Assembly (NCBI RefSeq): GCF_902859935.1
Contig: NZ_CADIKI010000015.1
Location: forward strand, 124,001-188,000
Length of the DNA: 64,000 nt
Direction of reading: 5' to 3'
Origin: Paraburkholderia fynbosensis
Lineage (GTDB): Bacteria; Pseudomonadota; Gammaproteobacteria; Burkholderiales; Burkholderiaceae
Every line of letters starts with the position of its first letter. Position 1 is the stretch's first letter. Of the stretch, positions 23,796 through 35,611 are shown in pieces. A program made the position numbers and the translations under genes. Under the pieces are notes generated by a model, which was not told the DNA's origin, did no database searches, and was given only the letters and a program-made list of their open reading frames with translations.

Positions 23796-25277
23796 TTAGG
23801 TGGCGGCAGTCACCTCGAAGACGTGATAACCCCAAGGCGGCAGATCCAGATAAAGGCCACGCGTGGCGACCTCATCACCGTCGCGATCTAAACTCGCCGA
23901 TCCCATCAAGTCCCTTAGCCGCACCGTACGGCCGATCACGTCGACAAACGGCATCCGGATATAGCACTGGCTTTGGTTACCGGCGTAGTTGACCACGACG
24001 AGCCGCCGCTCACCATCGTCCCGCTGCCAGCACCACGCAATAAAGCAATCCGAAGTCCAGTTGCCATCCCATGCCGGCACGAGTTCGATCAGGCTCCACG
24101 TGCCGTCCCGGAAGACCGGCTGCCGCAGCGCCGCCAGCAGCTTCACATAGAACCCCTGCACGCTTGCGTCGACAGGTTCTTGCGGCGCGCGCACCAGATG
24201 CGGCGAAATCCGCTTTTTGCGGCCCTCGAATTGCCCCTGGTGGAAGAAGCGCAAACCGGGCGAAAGAAACGTGACGATGGCCCCTGCCTCATGCATGGCG
24301 GGTTCGAAGGTGGCCGCGGTGCGGGGCTCGTCGTGGTTTTCGAGGAAGCGGGCCAGTTTGTCCTGGTAATCGAGCCCGGCGTACAAGTGCTCACGCACCG
24401 GTCGTGCATGCGTATCGCGCAGGCGGTCGTACAACTGCTTGTCGTAGGCGTAATCGAAACCCTGCTGCTGCATCGTCCATTCGAGATCCCAATACACCTC
24501 CGCCATGAGCAGGAAGCGTGGATGCTCGCGTCGCACGGCTTCGGCCGCCTTCGGCCAGAAGGGCTCGGTGCGGATACCCCAGGTCCGCTCGAACACGTCG
24601 GGCAAAACCAGCATCGCCATGTCGCAACGCACGCCGTCGCATTGCCCGGCGATCCTTTTCAACTCGTCGATCATCGCCTGCTGCAACGCCGGATTGCCGT
24701 AGTTGAGCTGCAGCGTGTCGGGCCATCCGTCGAAGTACGGGTCCCTGCCGTGCGCGAATATCAGCGGTCCGTTCTTCGTCTGCACCCGGCAATAGTTGTG
24801 CGGCGCGCGAGCCAGGTCCGCCTCGCTGCCGGGGACGAAATAGTCCGGATGCGTGTCGATCCAGTCGTGGTCCGGCGCCATGTGATTCGGCACGAAGTCG
24901 AGCATCAGCTTCAGGCCGCGTTGCTGCATGCGCTGCCGCAAGCGGGCGAGCGCCTCGGCGCCGCCCAGATCGCGATGAACCGTGTAGGCCTGGATGGCGA
25001 ACCCGGACCCGGCGATGTCGTCGTCTGCGAGATCCGGCAGCGTCTCGGCGAATTCGCGGCGCCACCCGGCATGCGCGCGCGAGATCGCCTGAGCCGCCGG
25101 GCCGGTCTGCCAGACGCTCAGCAGCCAGACCCAGTCGAAGCCCAGCTCGGCGAGGCGGTCCAGTTCGGCATCCGGAATATCGTCGAGTGTCGCGCGCCTG
25201 CCGAGGGCGCGAGACAGATCGGTCAGCCAGACGCGTGTGTTGATCTGGTACAGCGACGGGTAGCGTACGTCGGACAT
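23796..25277 (-). CDS. GH13 alpha-amylase family glycosidase
   Basis: 493 residues, cytoplasmic (no signal). GH13 (beta/alpha)8 barrel motifs are in order: region I DFVPNH, region II GVRCDMAML with the nucleophile Asp, region III LMAEVYWD with the acid/base Glu, and region IV ENHDEPR with the transition-state Asp. A beta-sandwich domain closes the protein. Gene order with the GH63-like enzyme (10-bp gap, same strand) suggests joint handling of an intracellular alpha-glucan or compatible-solute glucoside. Exact specificity unknown. Confidence 0.92.
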   Translation of the reverse strand: MSDVRYPSLYQINTRVWLTDLSRALGRRATLDDIPDAELDRLAELGFDWVWLLSVWQTGPAAQAISRAHAGWRREFAETLPDLADDDIAGSGFAIQAYTVHRDLGGAEALARLRQRMQQRGLKLMLDFVPNHMAPDHDWIDTHPDYFVPGSEADLARAPHNYCRVQTKNGPLIFAHGRDPYFDGWPDTLQLNYGNPALQQAMIDELKRIAGQCDGVRCDMAMLVLPDVFERTWGIRTEPFWPKAAEAVRREHPRFLLMAEVYWDLEWTMQQQGFDYAYDKQLYDRLRDTHARPVREHLYAGLDYQDKLARFLENHDEPRTAATFEPAMHEAGAIVTFLSPGLRFFHQGQFEGRKKRISPHLVRAPQEPVDASVQGFYVKLLAALRQPVFRDGTWSLIELVPAWDGNWTSDCFIAWCWQRDDGERRLVVVNYAGNQSQCYIRMPFVDVIGRTVRLRDLMGSASLDRDGDEVATRGLYLDLPPWGYHVFEVTAAT

Positions 25278-25287
25278 TTTGCTTTCC

Positions 25288-28026
<2,739 letters not shown>

Positions 28027-28476
28027 ATTCTTCCTCCGTGACGGGTGAATAAGCTCGACTCGACGCGGCGCGCCGACGATCAACCGGTTGATCCGTCTCC
28101 AAGTGTAGTGTGTGCCGATGCAGATGCGAGCCCGATAACGATGCTTTTATGGGCGACGGCGACCACGCCTTTTGCGGAGCCCGCGCTCCGGTTTGACATT
28201 CGCATGTCGTTTTTATTCACCTCGGCGCGGACGGCGGTGGCTTCTTCGGCATGAACGCCGCATCCGTTCGAAAACCCGACGCCGCTGACCAACACCGTGC
28301 ACATCCTGCGCATGCTGCTGATCCCGTCGGCGCTACGCGCACGTCATGAGATCGGGTTGATGCCGCCGGAAAGTCCCAACGGCGGAGTGTGTCCACTTTG
28401 ACGAAGTGCGAGCCGGTGCTGAATCTGCGAGGCAAAGCTCGCCATCGAGCAATTGGTCAGGTTCCCGTATTAACTC
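28027..28476. other. Intergenic region with decayed kdpA fragment
   Basis: Between the GH63-like gene and the lipoprotein gene. The central 200 bp hold a kdpA relic (listed separately). I recognise nothing in the rest. Confidence 0.55.
28199..28401 (+). pseudogene. Remnant of kdpA (potassium-transporting ATPase subunit A)
   Basis: One frame gives LGADGGGFFGMNA. A shift of frame at 28260 then gives [20 protein letters not shown] followed by IPSAL. KdpA has (L)[24 protein letters not shown] followed by a hydrophobic helix ending IPAAL at exactly this point, so the two halves join with about two bases lost. Only ~60 codons remain, and no other kdp gene is in the window. Confidence 0.82.
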
Positions 28477-29271
28477 CTAACCGGGCCGCTTTTCCAGGAC
28501 GTCCTTGACGACAGGCAGTGCGGTAAAGACGTTGGGCCAACCCGTATAGAACGCCAGTTGCGTCATGGCTTCCGAAGCCTGCGCCGGGGTCAGGCCGTTA
28601 TCCATGGCCCGGTTGAGGTGATAGGTCAGTTGCGCAACCTGACCTGCGGCAACGAGCGCGCTGACGGTCACGAGACTGCGATCTCGCGGCGCGAGTTCGG
28701 GCCTTAGCCAGAGGTCCAGGAACAGCGCGTCTCGCGTGAACTGGACGACCCCCGGCGCCACGGCGCCGAAGTTCTGCGCGACCGTTTTATCGCGCTGCGC
28801 TTCGGCAGCTTCGTCGAGCGGGAGAAGCTCGCCGGAGGCGGGCGGAAGTTGCGCTGCCGTGATGCCGCGTCGCTCGAAGACAGCATTCGTCACCTTCACC
28901 GCCGACGTCGCATTCGCCCAGCCCGAGTAGAACGCCAGATGCGTGATGATCTCGGAAATCTCGCTGGGTTTGAGGCCGCTGTCGAGCGCCAGGTCGAGGT
29001 AATAGGGCATCTCCGCGCTCTGATTGCGTGCAATCAGGACCGAAAGCGTGACGATACTGCGGTCTCGCGCGGACAGTTGGGGACGCTTCCACAGATCGCC
29101 CAGCACGACCTCGGCCGTGTAGCGTTCGAGGGCGGGCGACACCGCACGCATGCCGTCGAGCAAATTGGCGGGGGAACGGGAATCGGATTGCATAGCTGGT
29201 TTCCTTTCGATTGGCGAGCAGCCCGCGAAACCGAGAGAAAGCACCAGCATCGCCAGAGCGACAGTTTTCAT
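28477..29271 (-). CDS. Carboxymuconolactone decarboxylase-like lipoprotein, two domains
   Basis: 264 residues. A lipoprotein signal peptide ends in FAGC (Cys18). Two CMD/AhpD-like helical domains follow: residues ~55-130 (LWKRPQLSARDRSIVTLSVL, GLKPSEISEIITHLAFYSGW) and ~185-260 (LWLRPELAPRDRSLVTVSAL, GLTPAQASEAMTQLAFYTGW), an internal duplication. No CxxC peroxidatic motif is present, so this is the decarboxylase-like rather than AhpD branch. Membrane anchoring is unusual for the family. It is divergent from a LysR gene. Confidence 0.87.
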   Translation of the reverse strand: MKTVALAMLVLSLGFAGCSPIERKPAMQSDSRSPANLLDGMRAVSPALERYTAEVVLGDLWKRPQLSARDRSIVTLSVLIARNQSAEMPYYLDLALDSGLKPSEISEIITHLAFYSGWANATSAVKVTNAVFERRGITAAQLPPASGELLPLDEAAEAQRDKTVAQNFGAVAPGVVQFTRDALFLDLWLRPELAPRDRSLVTVSALVAAGQVAQLTYHLNRAMDNGLTPAQASEAMTQLAFYTGWPNVFTALPVVKDVLEKRPG

Positions 29272-29464
29272 GGAACATTTCCTCAGCGGAGCGCGGGCGG
29301 CGCTAAACGACCTTCTGCCCGAAGGTCTCTTTTGACAGGCCTGCGAAGCTCCGTCGCGCCACGAGCCGCTTGTGAGCGACGTTGGCGCGAGCGATGTTTC
29401 GCGACATTGACCAATCTAACTCTGGCACCCCGTCGCGACTAGACGCTAGAATCGGCAAACACCT

Positions 29465-29479
29465 ATGAAACGAGTTCAT
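29465..29479. promoter_or_regulatory. Candidate LysR operator ATGAA-N5-TTCAT (copy 1)
   Basis: A perfect 5-bp inverted repeat with 5-nt centre, 2 bp before the LysR start codon at 29482. The same motif recurs upstream of the aldo/keto reductase (30405-30419). The 15-bp size and dyad fit the T-N11-A type LysR box. Its position at the start codon suits autorepression. Confidence 0.5.
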
Positions 29480-29481
29480 TA

Positions 29482-30390
29482 ATGCGCCGCGAAAACTATA
29501 ACGACCTGCTCGCCTTCATCGCCGTCGCGCGCGAGCGCAGTTTTACGCGGGCCTCGGCGCAGCTGGGCGTGTCGCAATCCGCTTTGAGCCACACCATTCG
29601 CTCACTCGAATCCCGGCTCGGGCTGCGCCTGCTGACCCGCACCACACGTAGCGTCGCGCCGACCGAGGCGGGCGAGCGTCTTCTGCTCACTGTCGCGCCG
29701 CGTTTCGAAGAGATCGAATCCGAACTGGCGGCTGTGACCGAATTTCGTGACAAACCCGCGGGCACCATTCGCATCACCGCCACCGACTACGCGACCAAAA
29801 CCATCCTATGGCCGCGCTTGTCGAAAGTCCTGCGCAAGTATCCTGAGATCAAGGTCGAAATCATGACGGACTACGGCCTGTCCGATATCGTGGCCGAGCG
29901 TTATGACATCGGCGTTCGCACCGGCGATCAGGTCGCCAAGGACATGATCGCAGTCCGCATTGCGCCGGATATGCGCATGGCGATCGTCGGCTCGCCGGGG
30001 TATCTGGCAGAGCGGGAATTGCCGAGGAAGCCGCAAGACCTGACCGCGCATAACTGCATCAATCTCCGTTTGCCAACTCTCGGTGGCTTTTATCCATGGG
30101 AACTGAAAAAGGGCAGTCGTGCGGTTCAGGCGCGGGTGGAAGGTCAGTTTGCCTTCAATGGAACCTATCAGATGCTCGATGCAGCCCTGTCGGGATACGG
30201 TCTCGCGTATGTGCCGGCTGATCTGGTGCAGGCTCATGTCGCGGCGGGGCGCCTCGTCCGGGTGCTGGAGGACTGGTGTCCGACTTTCCCCGGCTTGCAT
30301 GCGTATTACGCCAACCGGCGGGAGTTTTCGCGAGCGATGACCGTTGTCATCGACGCATTGCGTTACCGCCCGGAGGACACCAAACCGTAA
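29482..30390 (+). CDS. LysR-type transcriptional regulator
   Basis: 302 residues. Winged helix at ~5-65 with RSFTRASAQLGVSQSALSHT and the typical LLTRTTRSVAPTEAGERLL; effector domain at ~90-295. This N-terminal pattern is the common LysR branch that regulates adjacent oxidoreductases. It lies between the divergent CMD-like lipoprotein gene and the downstream aldo/keto reductase, both likely targets. Confidence 0.92.
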   Translation: MRRENYNDLLAFIAVARERSFTRASAQLGVSQSALSHTIRSLESRLGLRLLTRTTRSVAPTEAGERLLLTVAPRFEEIESELAAVTEFRDKPAGTIRITATDYATKTILWPRLSKVLRKYPEIKVEIMTDYGLSDIVAERYDIGVRTGDQVAKDMIAVRIAPDMRMAIVGSPGYLAERELPRKPQDLTAHNCINLRLPTLGGFYPWELKKGSRAVQARVEGQFAFNGTYQMLDAALSGYGLAYVPADLVQAHVAAGRLVRVLEDWCPTFPGLHAYYANRREFSRAMTVVIDALRYRPEDTKP

Positions 30391-30404
30391 GGCCTGTTTC
30401 ATTC

Positions 30405-30419
30405 ATGAACACGATTCAT
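30405..30419. promoter_or_regulatory. Candidate LysR operator ATGAA-N5-TTCAT (copy 2)
   Basis: Same 15-bp dyad as at 29465-29479 but with a different centre (CACGA). It lies about 100 bp upstream of the aldo/keto reductase start, and an overlapping TTCATGAA palindrome extends it to the left. Two copies flanking the regulator gene are unlikely by chance. Confidence 0.5.
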
Positions 30420-30513
30420 AAAGCCTAGCGGTTTGAGGGGCTTTATCGCTAGATGCCAACTGCCTATCATCTCTTCGATAGCAACCGCAGGCCCGGCCTG
30501 CATGGAGAAGATG

Positions 30514-31527
30514 ATGGACTATCGATATCTCGGCCGTAGCGCCCTCAAGGTTTCGCCGCTGTGCATCGGCGCGATGATGTTCGGCGGCGAAACGGATGAA
30601 GCCACGTCCCGCCGGATGATCGACAAGGCGTACGAGCAGGGCGTGAACTTCCTGGATACCGCCGACGTTTATCACGCCGGGCGCTCCGAAGAAATCGTCG
30701 GCCGTGCGATTGCGCAACGACGTGACGACTGGGTCGTCGCGACGAAGTTCGGCTATCCCGCTTCGGCTGACGCGCGTCCGAACCAGCAGGGCCAATCGCG
30801 CAAGTGGATCTTCCAGACGGTCGATGCCAGCCTGAAGCGGCTTGCCACCGACTACATCGATGTCCTTTACTTCCATCGCTCGCTCATCGATGCGCCGCTC
30901 GAGGAAGGCGTGCGTGCTGTCGGCGATTTGATCCGCGAGGGCAAGGTGCGTTATTTCGGTCTGTCCAACTTCCGCGCCTGGCGCATCGCGGAGGTCGTGC
31001 GCCTTGCCGATCAGCTTGGGATTGATCGCCCCGTGGCGATCGAGCCGGTGTACAACATGGTCGATCGCACGGCTGAGGTCGAGTTGATGCCCGCAGCCGG
31101 ACACTATGGCATCGGCGTGGTGCCTTACAGCCCGCTCGCGCGTGGGGTGCTCACGGGTAAATATGCGCTCGACGGCGCGCCGCCCGCCGACTCCCGCGCC
31201 GGACGCGGCGACAAGCGTATCCAGCAGACCGAGTGGCGTCCCGAGTCGCTGGCCATTGCGCAGAAAGTGGCGGCGCATGCTGCTGAACGCGGTACGACGT
31301 CGATTGCGTTCGCGATTGCGTGGGTGCTGCAGAACAGGCTCGTGAGTTCCGCCATCGCAGGCCCGCGTACGGAAGCGCACTGGGACAGCTATCTCGAAGC
31401 GCTGACGCTGCAACTTGGACCGGACGACGAAAAGTTCGTCGACAGTCTGGTGCCCCCGGGTCATGCGTCGACGCCCGGCTATACAGACCCGAACTATCCT
31501 GTCGAAGGACGGCGTGTGATCGGCTGA
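30514..31527 (+). CDS. Aldo/keto reductase
   Basis: 337 residues, (beta/alpha)8 barrel. Catalytic tetrad visible: Asp in FLDTADVY with the Tyr three residues on, Lys in VATKFGY, His in LYFHRS. C-terminal NADPH site: AIAGPRTEAHW. Several starts are possible (30433, 30502, 30511, 30514). I use 30514 because GGAG sits 6 nt upstream. Probably reduces aldehydes or methylglyoxal-type carbonyls, and is probably under the upstream LysR regulator. Confidence 0.92.
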   Translation: MDYRYLGRSALKVSPLCIGAMMFGGETDEATSRRMIDKAYEQGVNFLDTADVYHAGRSEEIVGRAIAQRRDDWVVATKFGYPASADARPNQQGQSRKWIFQTVDASLKRLATDYIDVLYFHRSLIDAPLEEGVRAVGDLIREGKVRYFGLSNFRAWRIAEVVRLADQLGIDRPVAIEPVYNMVDRTAEVELMPAAGHYGIGVVPYSPLARGVLTGKYALDGAPPADSRAGRGDKRIQQTEWRPESLAIAQKVAAHAAERGTTSIAFAIAWVLQNRLVSSAIAGPRTEAHWDSYLEALTLQLGPDDEKFVDSLVPPGHASTPGYTDPNYPVEGRRVIG

Positions 31528-31928
31528 CCCGTAGGCTTGTGATCGGGGCGCTCCTGGGTTGCAATGGCTTGGGAGCGGCGACGCTAGCTTAGTGCATCGA
31601 GCGCACGATTCAGAATGCCGTCCAGTCGCGCAAGCTCGTCGAGCACGGACCATCGGCGTGCCTTGGCCGATGTGAATATCTTGGCCTGTGTGTACCGAGG
31701 TCGCACGCATATACCACCAACGCGAATCCGAGCCAGGTTGCCTCGCCCAAACGTGCGCATTGGCAACAGTCCGTTTCGGTTGTCCCTCAAGCCCGCCGCC
31801 TGAAAATAGTTGCCGTGTTATCTGATTCTTATAGACATCTGGCAATGCCGGCAGTGACGGCAAACTGGCATAGTAGGTAATAGGGGCATTGGCGGCGCGG
31901 AGTGTGATCCAGCGTTGCAGCGCGCGGC
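31528..31928. other. Intergenic region; possible small ORF on minus strand
   Basis: About 400 bp between the convergent aldo/keto reductase and DHA2 exporter genes. One minus-strand ORF (31584-31790) might be real and is listed separately. Otherwise nothing is recognised. The segment 31795-31900 is AT-richer than its surroundings. Confidence 0.45.
31584..31790 (-). CDS. Possible small hypothetical protein
   Basis: 68 residues, basic, starting with an ATG but no clear ribosome site. The sequence (RIRVGGICVRPRYTQAK, then KARRWSVLDELARLDGILN) does not look like a random shadow frame and ends in a plausible amphipathic helix. I cannot assign a family. It may be the C-terminal piece of a lost gene. 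Confidence 0.25.
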   Translation of the reverse strand: MRDNRNGLLPMRTFGRGNLARIRVGGICVRPRYTQAKIFTSAKARRWSVLDELARLDGILNRALDALS

Positions 31929-33377
31929 TCAGTAGTTTTCTGTCGCCGCCTCGTTGCCCGCCGCGCCCGAAGGCGCCGATGCCGGCGCGGCCTGAGCGCC
32001 CGCGCCGCCGGCTTGGCCCGGCCGCAGCAGCAAGCCGCCGAGTACGCCGGCCGCCGCCGCGAAAATCGCCCCGCACAGAAACGCCACGTGATAGCCGCTG
32101 TTGAGCGCCGCTATCGCGCCGGCCGAGGCTTGCAGTGCGTCGCTGCGCGCGGCCGCGAGACTCGCGAGCACCGCGAGGCCGAGTGCGCCGCCCATCATGA
32201 AGGACGTGTTGACGATGCCGGACGCGAGGCCCGAATCGGCCGGATCGACGTCGCTCATGGCGGCGAGCAGCATCGGATTGAACGCGATGCCTGCACCGAA
32301 GCCGAGCAGGATCATGCCGGGCAGCACGTCGGGCACGAAGCTGCCGTCGACCGGCGCGCGCGCGAACCACGCGAGACCGCACGCGGCGACCAGCAGACCC
32401 ATAGCCAACGGACGACGCAGACCGAAACGCATCACCACGCGTGCCGACAGACCGAGCGAAAAGAATCCCATGATCAGATTGGCGGGCAGAAACGCGAGCC
32501 CGACCTGCAACGGCCGGTAGCCGAGCACGCGCTGCAGGTACAGCGCGGAGATGAAGAACCACGCGAACATCGCGGCGGCCCACAGCACGCCGACTATGTT
32601 CGCTGTCGCGACATTGCGCAGGCGGAACAGGCCGAGCGGCATCAGCGGATGTTGGACCCGCGCTTCGATCGTCAGGAACGCGCCCATCAACGCGAGCGCG
32701 GTGAACAGCAAGCCGAGCGTCTGCGCCGAGGTCCAGCCTGCTTCGTTGCCGTTGACGACCGCGTAGACGGCGAGCATCAGCGACGCGGTGACCGTGACCG
32801 CGCCGGCCACGTCGAGCCGCTCGCCGTGAGCATGCCCGCGCGCGGACGGCAGTAGCGCGACACACAGTGCGTACACGGCGATGCCGATCGGCAGATTGAC
32901 GAGAAAGATCCAATGCCAGCTCAACAGGTTGGTGAGCAGGCCGCCGAGCAGCACGCCGATGCTGCCGCCGCCGGCGCAGACGAAGCCGTACACGCCCATG
33001 GCTTTCGCGCGCTCGCCGGGCTCGGTGAACAGATTCATGATCAGCGACAACGACACCGCCGAAACGATGGCGCCGCCCAAACCCTGCACGGCGCGCGCGG
33101 CGACAAGCAGGATGAAGAGCGTAATGCCGCCGAGAAACAGCTTTCGGTGTCCATACAGATCGCCGAGCCGTCCGCCGAGCAGCAGGCAGCCGCCGAACGT
33201 GAGCATGTAGGCGTTGACGACCCAGACCAGTGAAGTTTCGGTAAAGCCGAGGTCCGCCGCGATGGACGGTAGCGCGACGTTCACGATGGTGGTGTCGAGC
33301 ACGATCATCAACACGCCCATGCAAAGCACGATCAGCGCCAGCCAGCGTTGCTTGCCGTGAATGGAATGATGAGTCAT
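31929..33377 (-). CDS. MFS transporter, DHA2 (EmrB/QacA) drug exporter family
   Basis: 482 residues, 14 predicted helices. Motif D1-like LDTTIVNVALPSIAADLG in helix 1, motif A GGRLGDLYGHRKLF, and motif C region GGSIGVLLGGLL are diagnostic of the 14-helix DHA2 family of proton-driven multidrug exporters. The ATG at 33377 has CAGGAGCG upstream; the open frame to 33506 is not used. The C-terminal tail is Ala/Gly-rich. No membrane-fusion partner is adjacent. Confidence 0.92.
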   Translation of the reverse strand: MTHHSIHGKQRWLALIVLCMGVLMIVLDTTIVNVALPSIAADLGFTETSLVWVVNAYMLTFGGCLLLGGRLGDLYGHRKLFLGGITLFILLVAARAVQGLGGAIVSAVSLSLIMNLFTEPGERAKAMGVYGFVCAGGGSIGVLLGGLLTNLLSWHWIFLVNLPIGIAVYALCVALLPSARGHAHGERLDVAGAVTVTASLMLAVYAVVNGNEAGWTSAQTLGLLFTALALMGAFLTIEARVQHPLMPLGLFRLRNVATANIVGVLWAAAMFAWFFISALYLQRVLGYRPLQVGLAFLPANLIMGFFSLGLSARVVMRFGLRRPLAMGLLVAACGLAWFARAPVDGSFVPDVLPGMILLGFGAGIAFNPMLLAAMSDVDPADSGLASGIVNTSFMMGGALGLAVLASLAAARSDALQASAGAIAALNSGYHVAFLCGAIFAAAAGVLGGLLLRPGQAGGAGAQAAPASAPSGAAGNEAATENY

Positions 33378-33580
33378 GCGGGCGCTCCTGTGCCGCGATC
33401 GTGCGGGTTCGCTTCGGGCGGAATCCAGCGGATTCGAGGGATGTGAGCCGTTGCCGGATATGCCGCCGCCGGGTGGACACCGGCGGCACGAATTCGTCGA
33501 AGGCAATGAGCTTTTGAGTCTAGCACTCGGGCGTTTCGCGGCACACTACGAAACCCCGGGTCTGCAAACCGCGAGTTGCG

Positions 33581-34258
33581 TCAGTGGCCGCCGAGTATGT
33601 CGTACCTGCCGCCGCGTTCGAGCGCGCGCTGATAGGCCGGCCGCGCGTGAATGCGCTTCAGGAAGCCGGCTATCGCGGGAATCTGGCCGCTCAAGCCGCC
33701 GCGCGCCGTCGCGGCTTCGAGGGGGAAGCTCATCTGCACGTCAGCAGCCGTGAAGTCGTTGCCAGCGAACCAGCCGGTTGCACTCAGTTCCTTGTCGATA
33801 TAGCCGAGATGCAATTTCAGTTGTGGTTCGATGAAACCCGCTTGCAGCGTCGCCGCGATCTTGCGCGCAATCGGCCTGGCGAAGAACGGCATCGGCGCAC
33901 TGGCAATGCGCAGCGCCACCAGCTTCAGCAGCAGCGGCGGCATCGCCGAGCCTTCCGCATAGTGCAGCCAGTAGGTGTAACGCAGTCGTTCGGGCGTACC
34001 GGGCGCCGGAGCGAAACGCCCCTCACCGTATTTGCCGATCAGATACTCGACGATCGCACCCGACTCGGCGATCGTGAAGCCGTCATCGGTAATCACCGGC
34101 GACTTGCCGAGCGGATGGACCGCGCGCAGTTCGGGCGGCGCCAGCATCGTTTTCGGATCGCGCTCGTAACGCTTGATCTCGTACGGCACGCCAAGTTCTT
34201 CGAGCAGCCATAACACGCGTTGCGAGCGGGAGTTGTTCAGATGATGGACGGTCAGCAT
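33581..34258 (-). CDS. Glutathione S-transferase
   Basis: 225 residues. Thioredoxin-like domain (SRSQRVLWLLEELGVPYE, KSPVITDDGFTIAESGAIVEY) and a helical C-terminal domain with NDFTAADVQMSFPL are present. A Ser near the N-terminus (NNSRSQR) is the probable glutathione-activating residue. It lies 100 bp beyond the last gene of the aminobenzoyl-CoA operon on the same strand and could be its tail, though GSTs are also common free-standing genes. Confidence 0.92.
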   Translation of the reverse strand: MLTVHHLNNSRSQRVLWLLEELGVPYEIKRYERDPKTMLAPPELRAVHPLGKSPVITDDGFTIAESGAIVEYLIGKYGEGRFAPAPGTPERLRYTYWLHYAEGSAMPPLLLKLVALRIASAPMPFFARPIARKIAATLQAGFIEPQLKLHLGYIDKELSATGWFAGNDFTAADVQMSFPLEAATARGGLSGQIPAIAGFLKRIHARPAYQRALERGGRYDILGGH

Positions 34259-34358
34259 GGGTCGATGGGCGTTGGACAGTGGAGCATCAGATCATAGGGA
34301 TGTTGTGCCGAGGTGTGACTCTAGCCGCACCTCGTGGCCCATGCCCACCCCGCACGAA

Positions 34359-35582
34359 TCAGACCCGCGCCTTGCTGCCCATCAGTCGATTCGACGGCAA
34401 GGTTTCGTCGAGCAGCTTGCGAGCGCTTTCGATCCCGGCCACCGGCAGTCCCTCGGGATTCAGCAGGCCCACCTGCACCAGCACCGATGCCTGATCCCAA
34501 TAGATGTGCTCGTTATAGAGCTTGTCGCCACGGAAGCACACCACCGCCAGCATCGGCACTTCGAAATACTTGCCGGTCGGCGCGACGCCCGGCAACAGCC
34601 AGTCGATTTCGCAGCTATGCGTGCAACTGAAAATGAACTCGTCGACGATGCGGTCCGCGCCGATCGTGCGCGAAATCGGAATCAGCTTCGTGTCGGCTGG
34701 ATTCGAGTTGACGAAGTGATGGGTGTAGAAGCGCTTGAGCCGCTCATGGCCGACGCCGCCGGTCATGGTCGGCACGTGGTTGACGTAGGGCTCGGCGACC
34801 ATGGTCGGCATGACCGCGTCCACGTCGCGCGTGGCGAACTCGTGGTAGCAGTGCGCTTCCCACAACGCGTTCAGATCGTAGACCGGGCCGAGCACTTTGC
34901 GCAGCAGCGCGAGCGTGCGCGAATACGCCATCATCGCGGCGGGTTTGTCGTACTGCGCACGCGCGGGCGCCGCGAACGCGTGATCGCAACCGGGGTACAC
35001 GTATTGCTCAATTTGCGCTCGCGTGCGCAAGGCGGCGCTGATCTGCTCGCGCGTTTGCGGCGGGCAGTGCGCGTCGTTCTCGGGGAAGTGGAACACCATC
35101 GGGCAGCGCACGGCGGACACTTCGTCCAGATGCGCGTCGAGGCCTACGCCGTAGTAGCTGACCGCGCAGTCGACATCGGTGCGCGCCGCGCTCAGGAACG
35201 CGAGCTTGCCGCCGAGGCAGTAGCCCACCGCGCCGACCTTGCCGGCCTGCTCGGGCAGCGCGCGCAATGCGGCGATGGTCGCGGCGATGTCGTCGACAGC
35301 GAGGTCGACGTTGAACTGACCGAGATAGGCGAGCGCCTGTTGCATATCGGCTTCACCGTAACCGAGGTCGATGCCCGGCTTGATGCGCCAGAACAGATCG
35401 GGCACCAGCACTACGTAGCCTTCTTCGGCGTAGCGCTCGGCGGTGGCCTTCATCGAGTCGTTGACGCCGAAGATCTCCTGCAACAGGACGAGCCCCGGGC
35501 CCGACCCTTGCGCCGGACGCGCGACATAGGCGTTGAAACGGCCGCCATCCTTGGCGACGACTTCGATGAAAGAGTCAGCCAT
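34359..35582 (-). CDS. Dienelactone hydrolase fused to a SnoaL/NTF2-like domain
   Basis: 407 residues. Residues ~1-235 are a dienelactone hydrolase with its triad: Cys in AVGYCLGG (~122), Asp in PENDAHCP (~170), His in CDHAFAAP (~205). Residues ~245-400 are a SnoaL-like NTF2 fold (LWEAHCYHEFATRDVDAVM), an uncommon C-terminal partner. The ATG at 35582 has GGAGG upstream. As part of the aminobenzoyl-CoA operon it may open a lactone or thioester late in the pathway, which is inference. Confidence 0.88.
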   Translation of the reverse strand: MADSFIEVVAKDGGRFNAYVARPAQGSGPGLVLLQEIFGVNDSMKATAERYAEEGYVVLVPDLFWRIKPGIDLGYGEADMQQALAYLGQFNVDLAVDDIAATIAALRALPEQAGKVGAVGYCLGGKLAFLSAARTDVDCAVSYYGVGLDAHLDEVSAVRCPMVFHFPENDAHCPPQTREQISAALRTRAQIEQYVYPGCDHAFAAPARAQYDKPAAMMAYSRTLALLRKVLGPVYDLNALWEAHCYHEFATRDVDAVMPTMVAEPYVNHVPTMTGGVGHERLKRFYTHHFVNSNPADTKLIPISRTIGADRIVDEFIFSCTHSCEIDWLLPGVAPTGKYFEVPMLAVVCFRGDKLYNEHIYWDQASVLVQVGLLNPEGLPVAGIESARKLLDETLPSNRLMGSKARV

Positions 35583-35611
35583 GCGGTATGCCTCCAGTCC
35601 TGTCAGGTGGG

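Noticed and set aside
30403..33489. 1028-codon open frame on the minus strand
   Set aside because: Composition is Arg/Ala-rich without domains, and it lies out of frame over the DHA2 exporter and antisense to the aldo/keto reductase.
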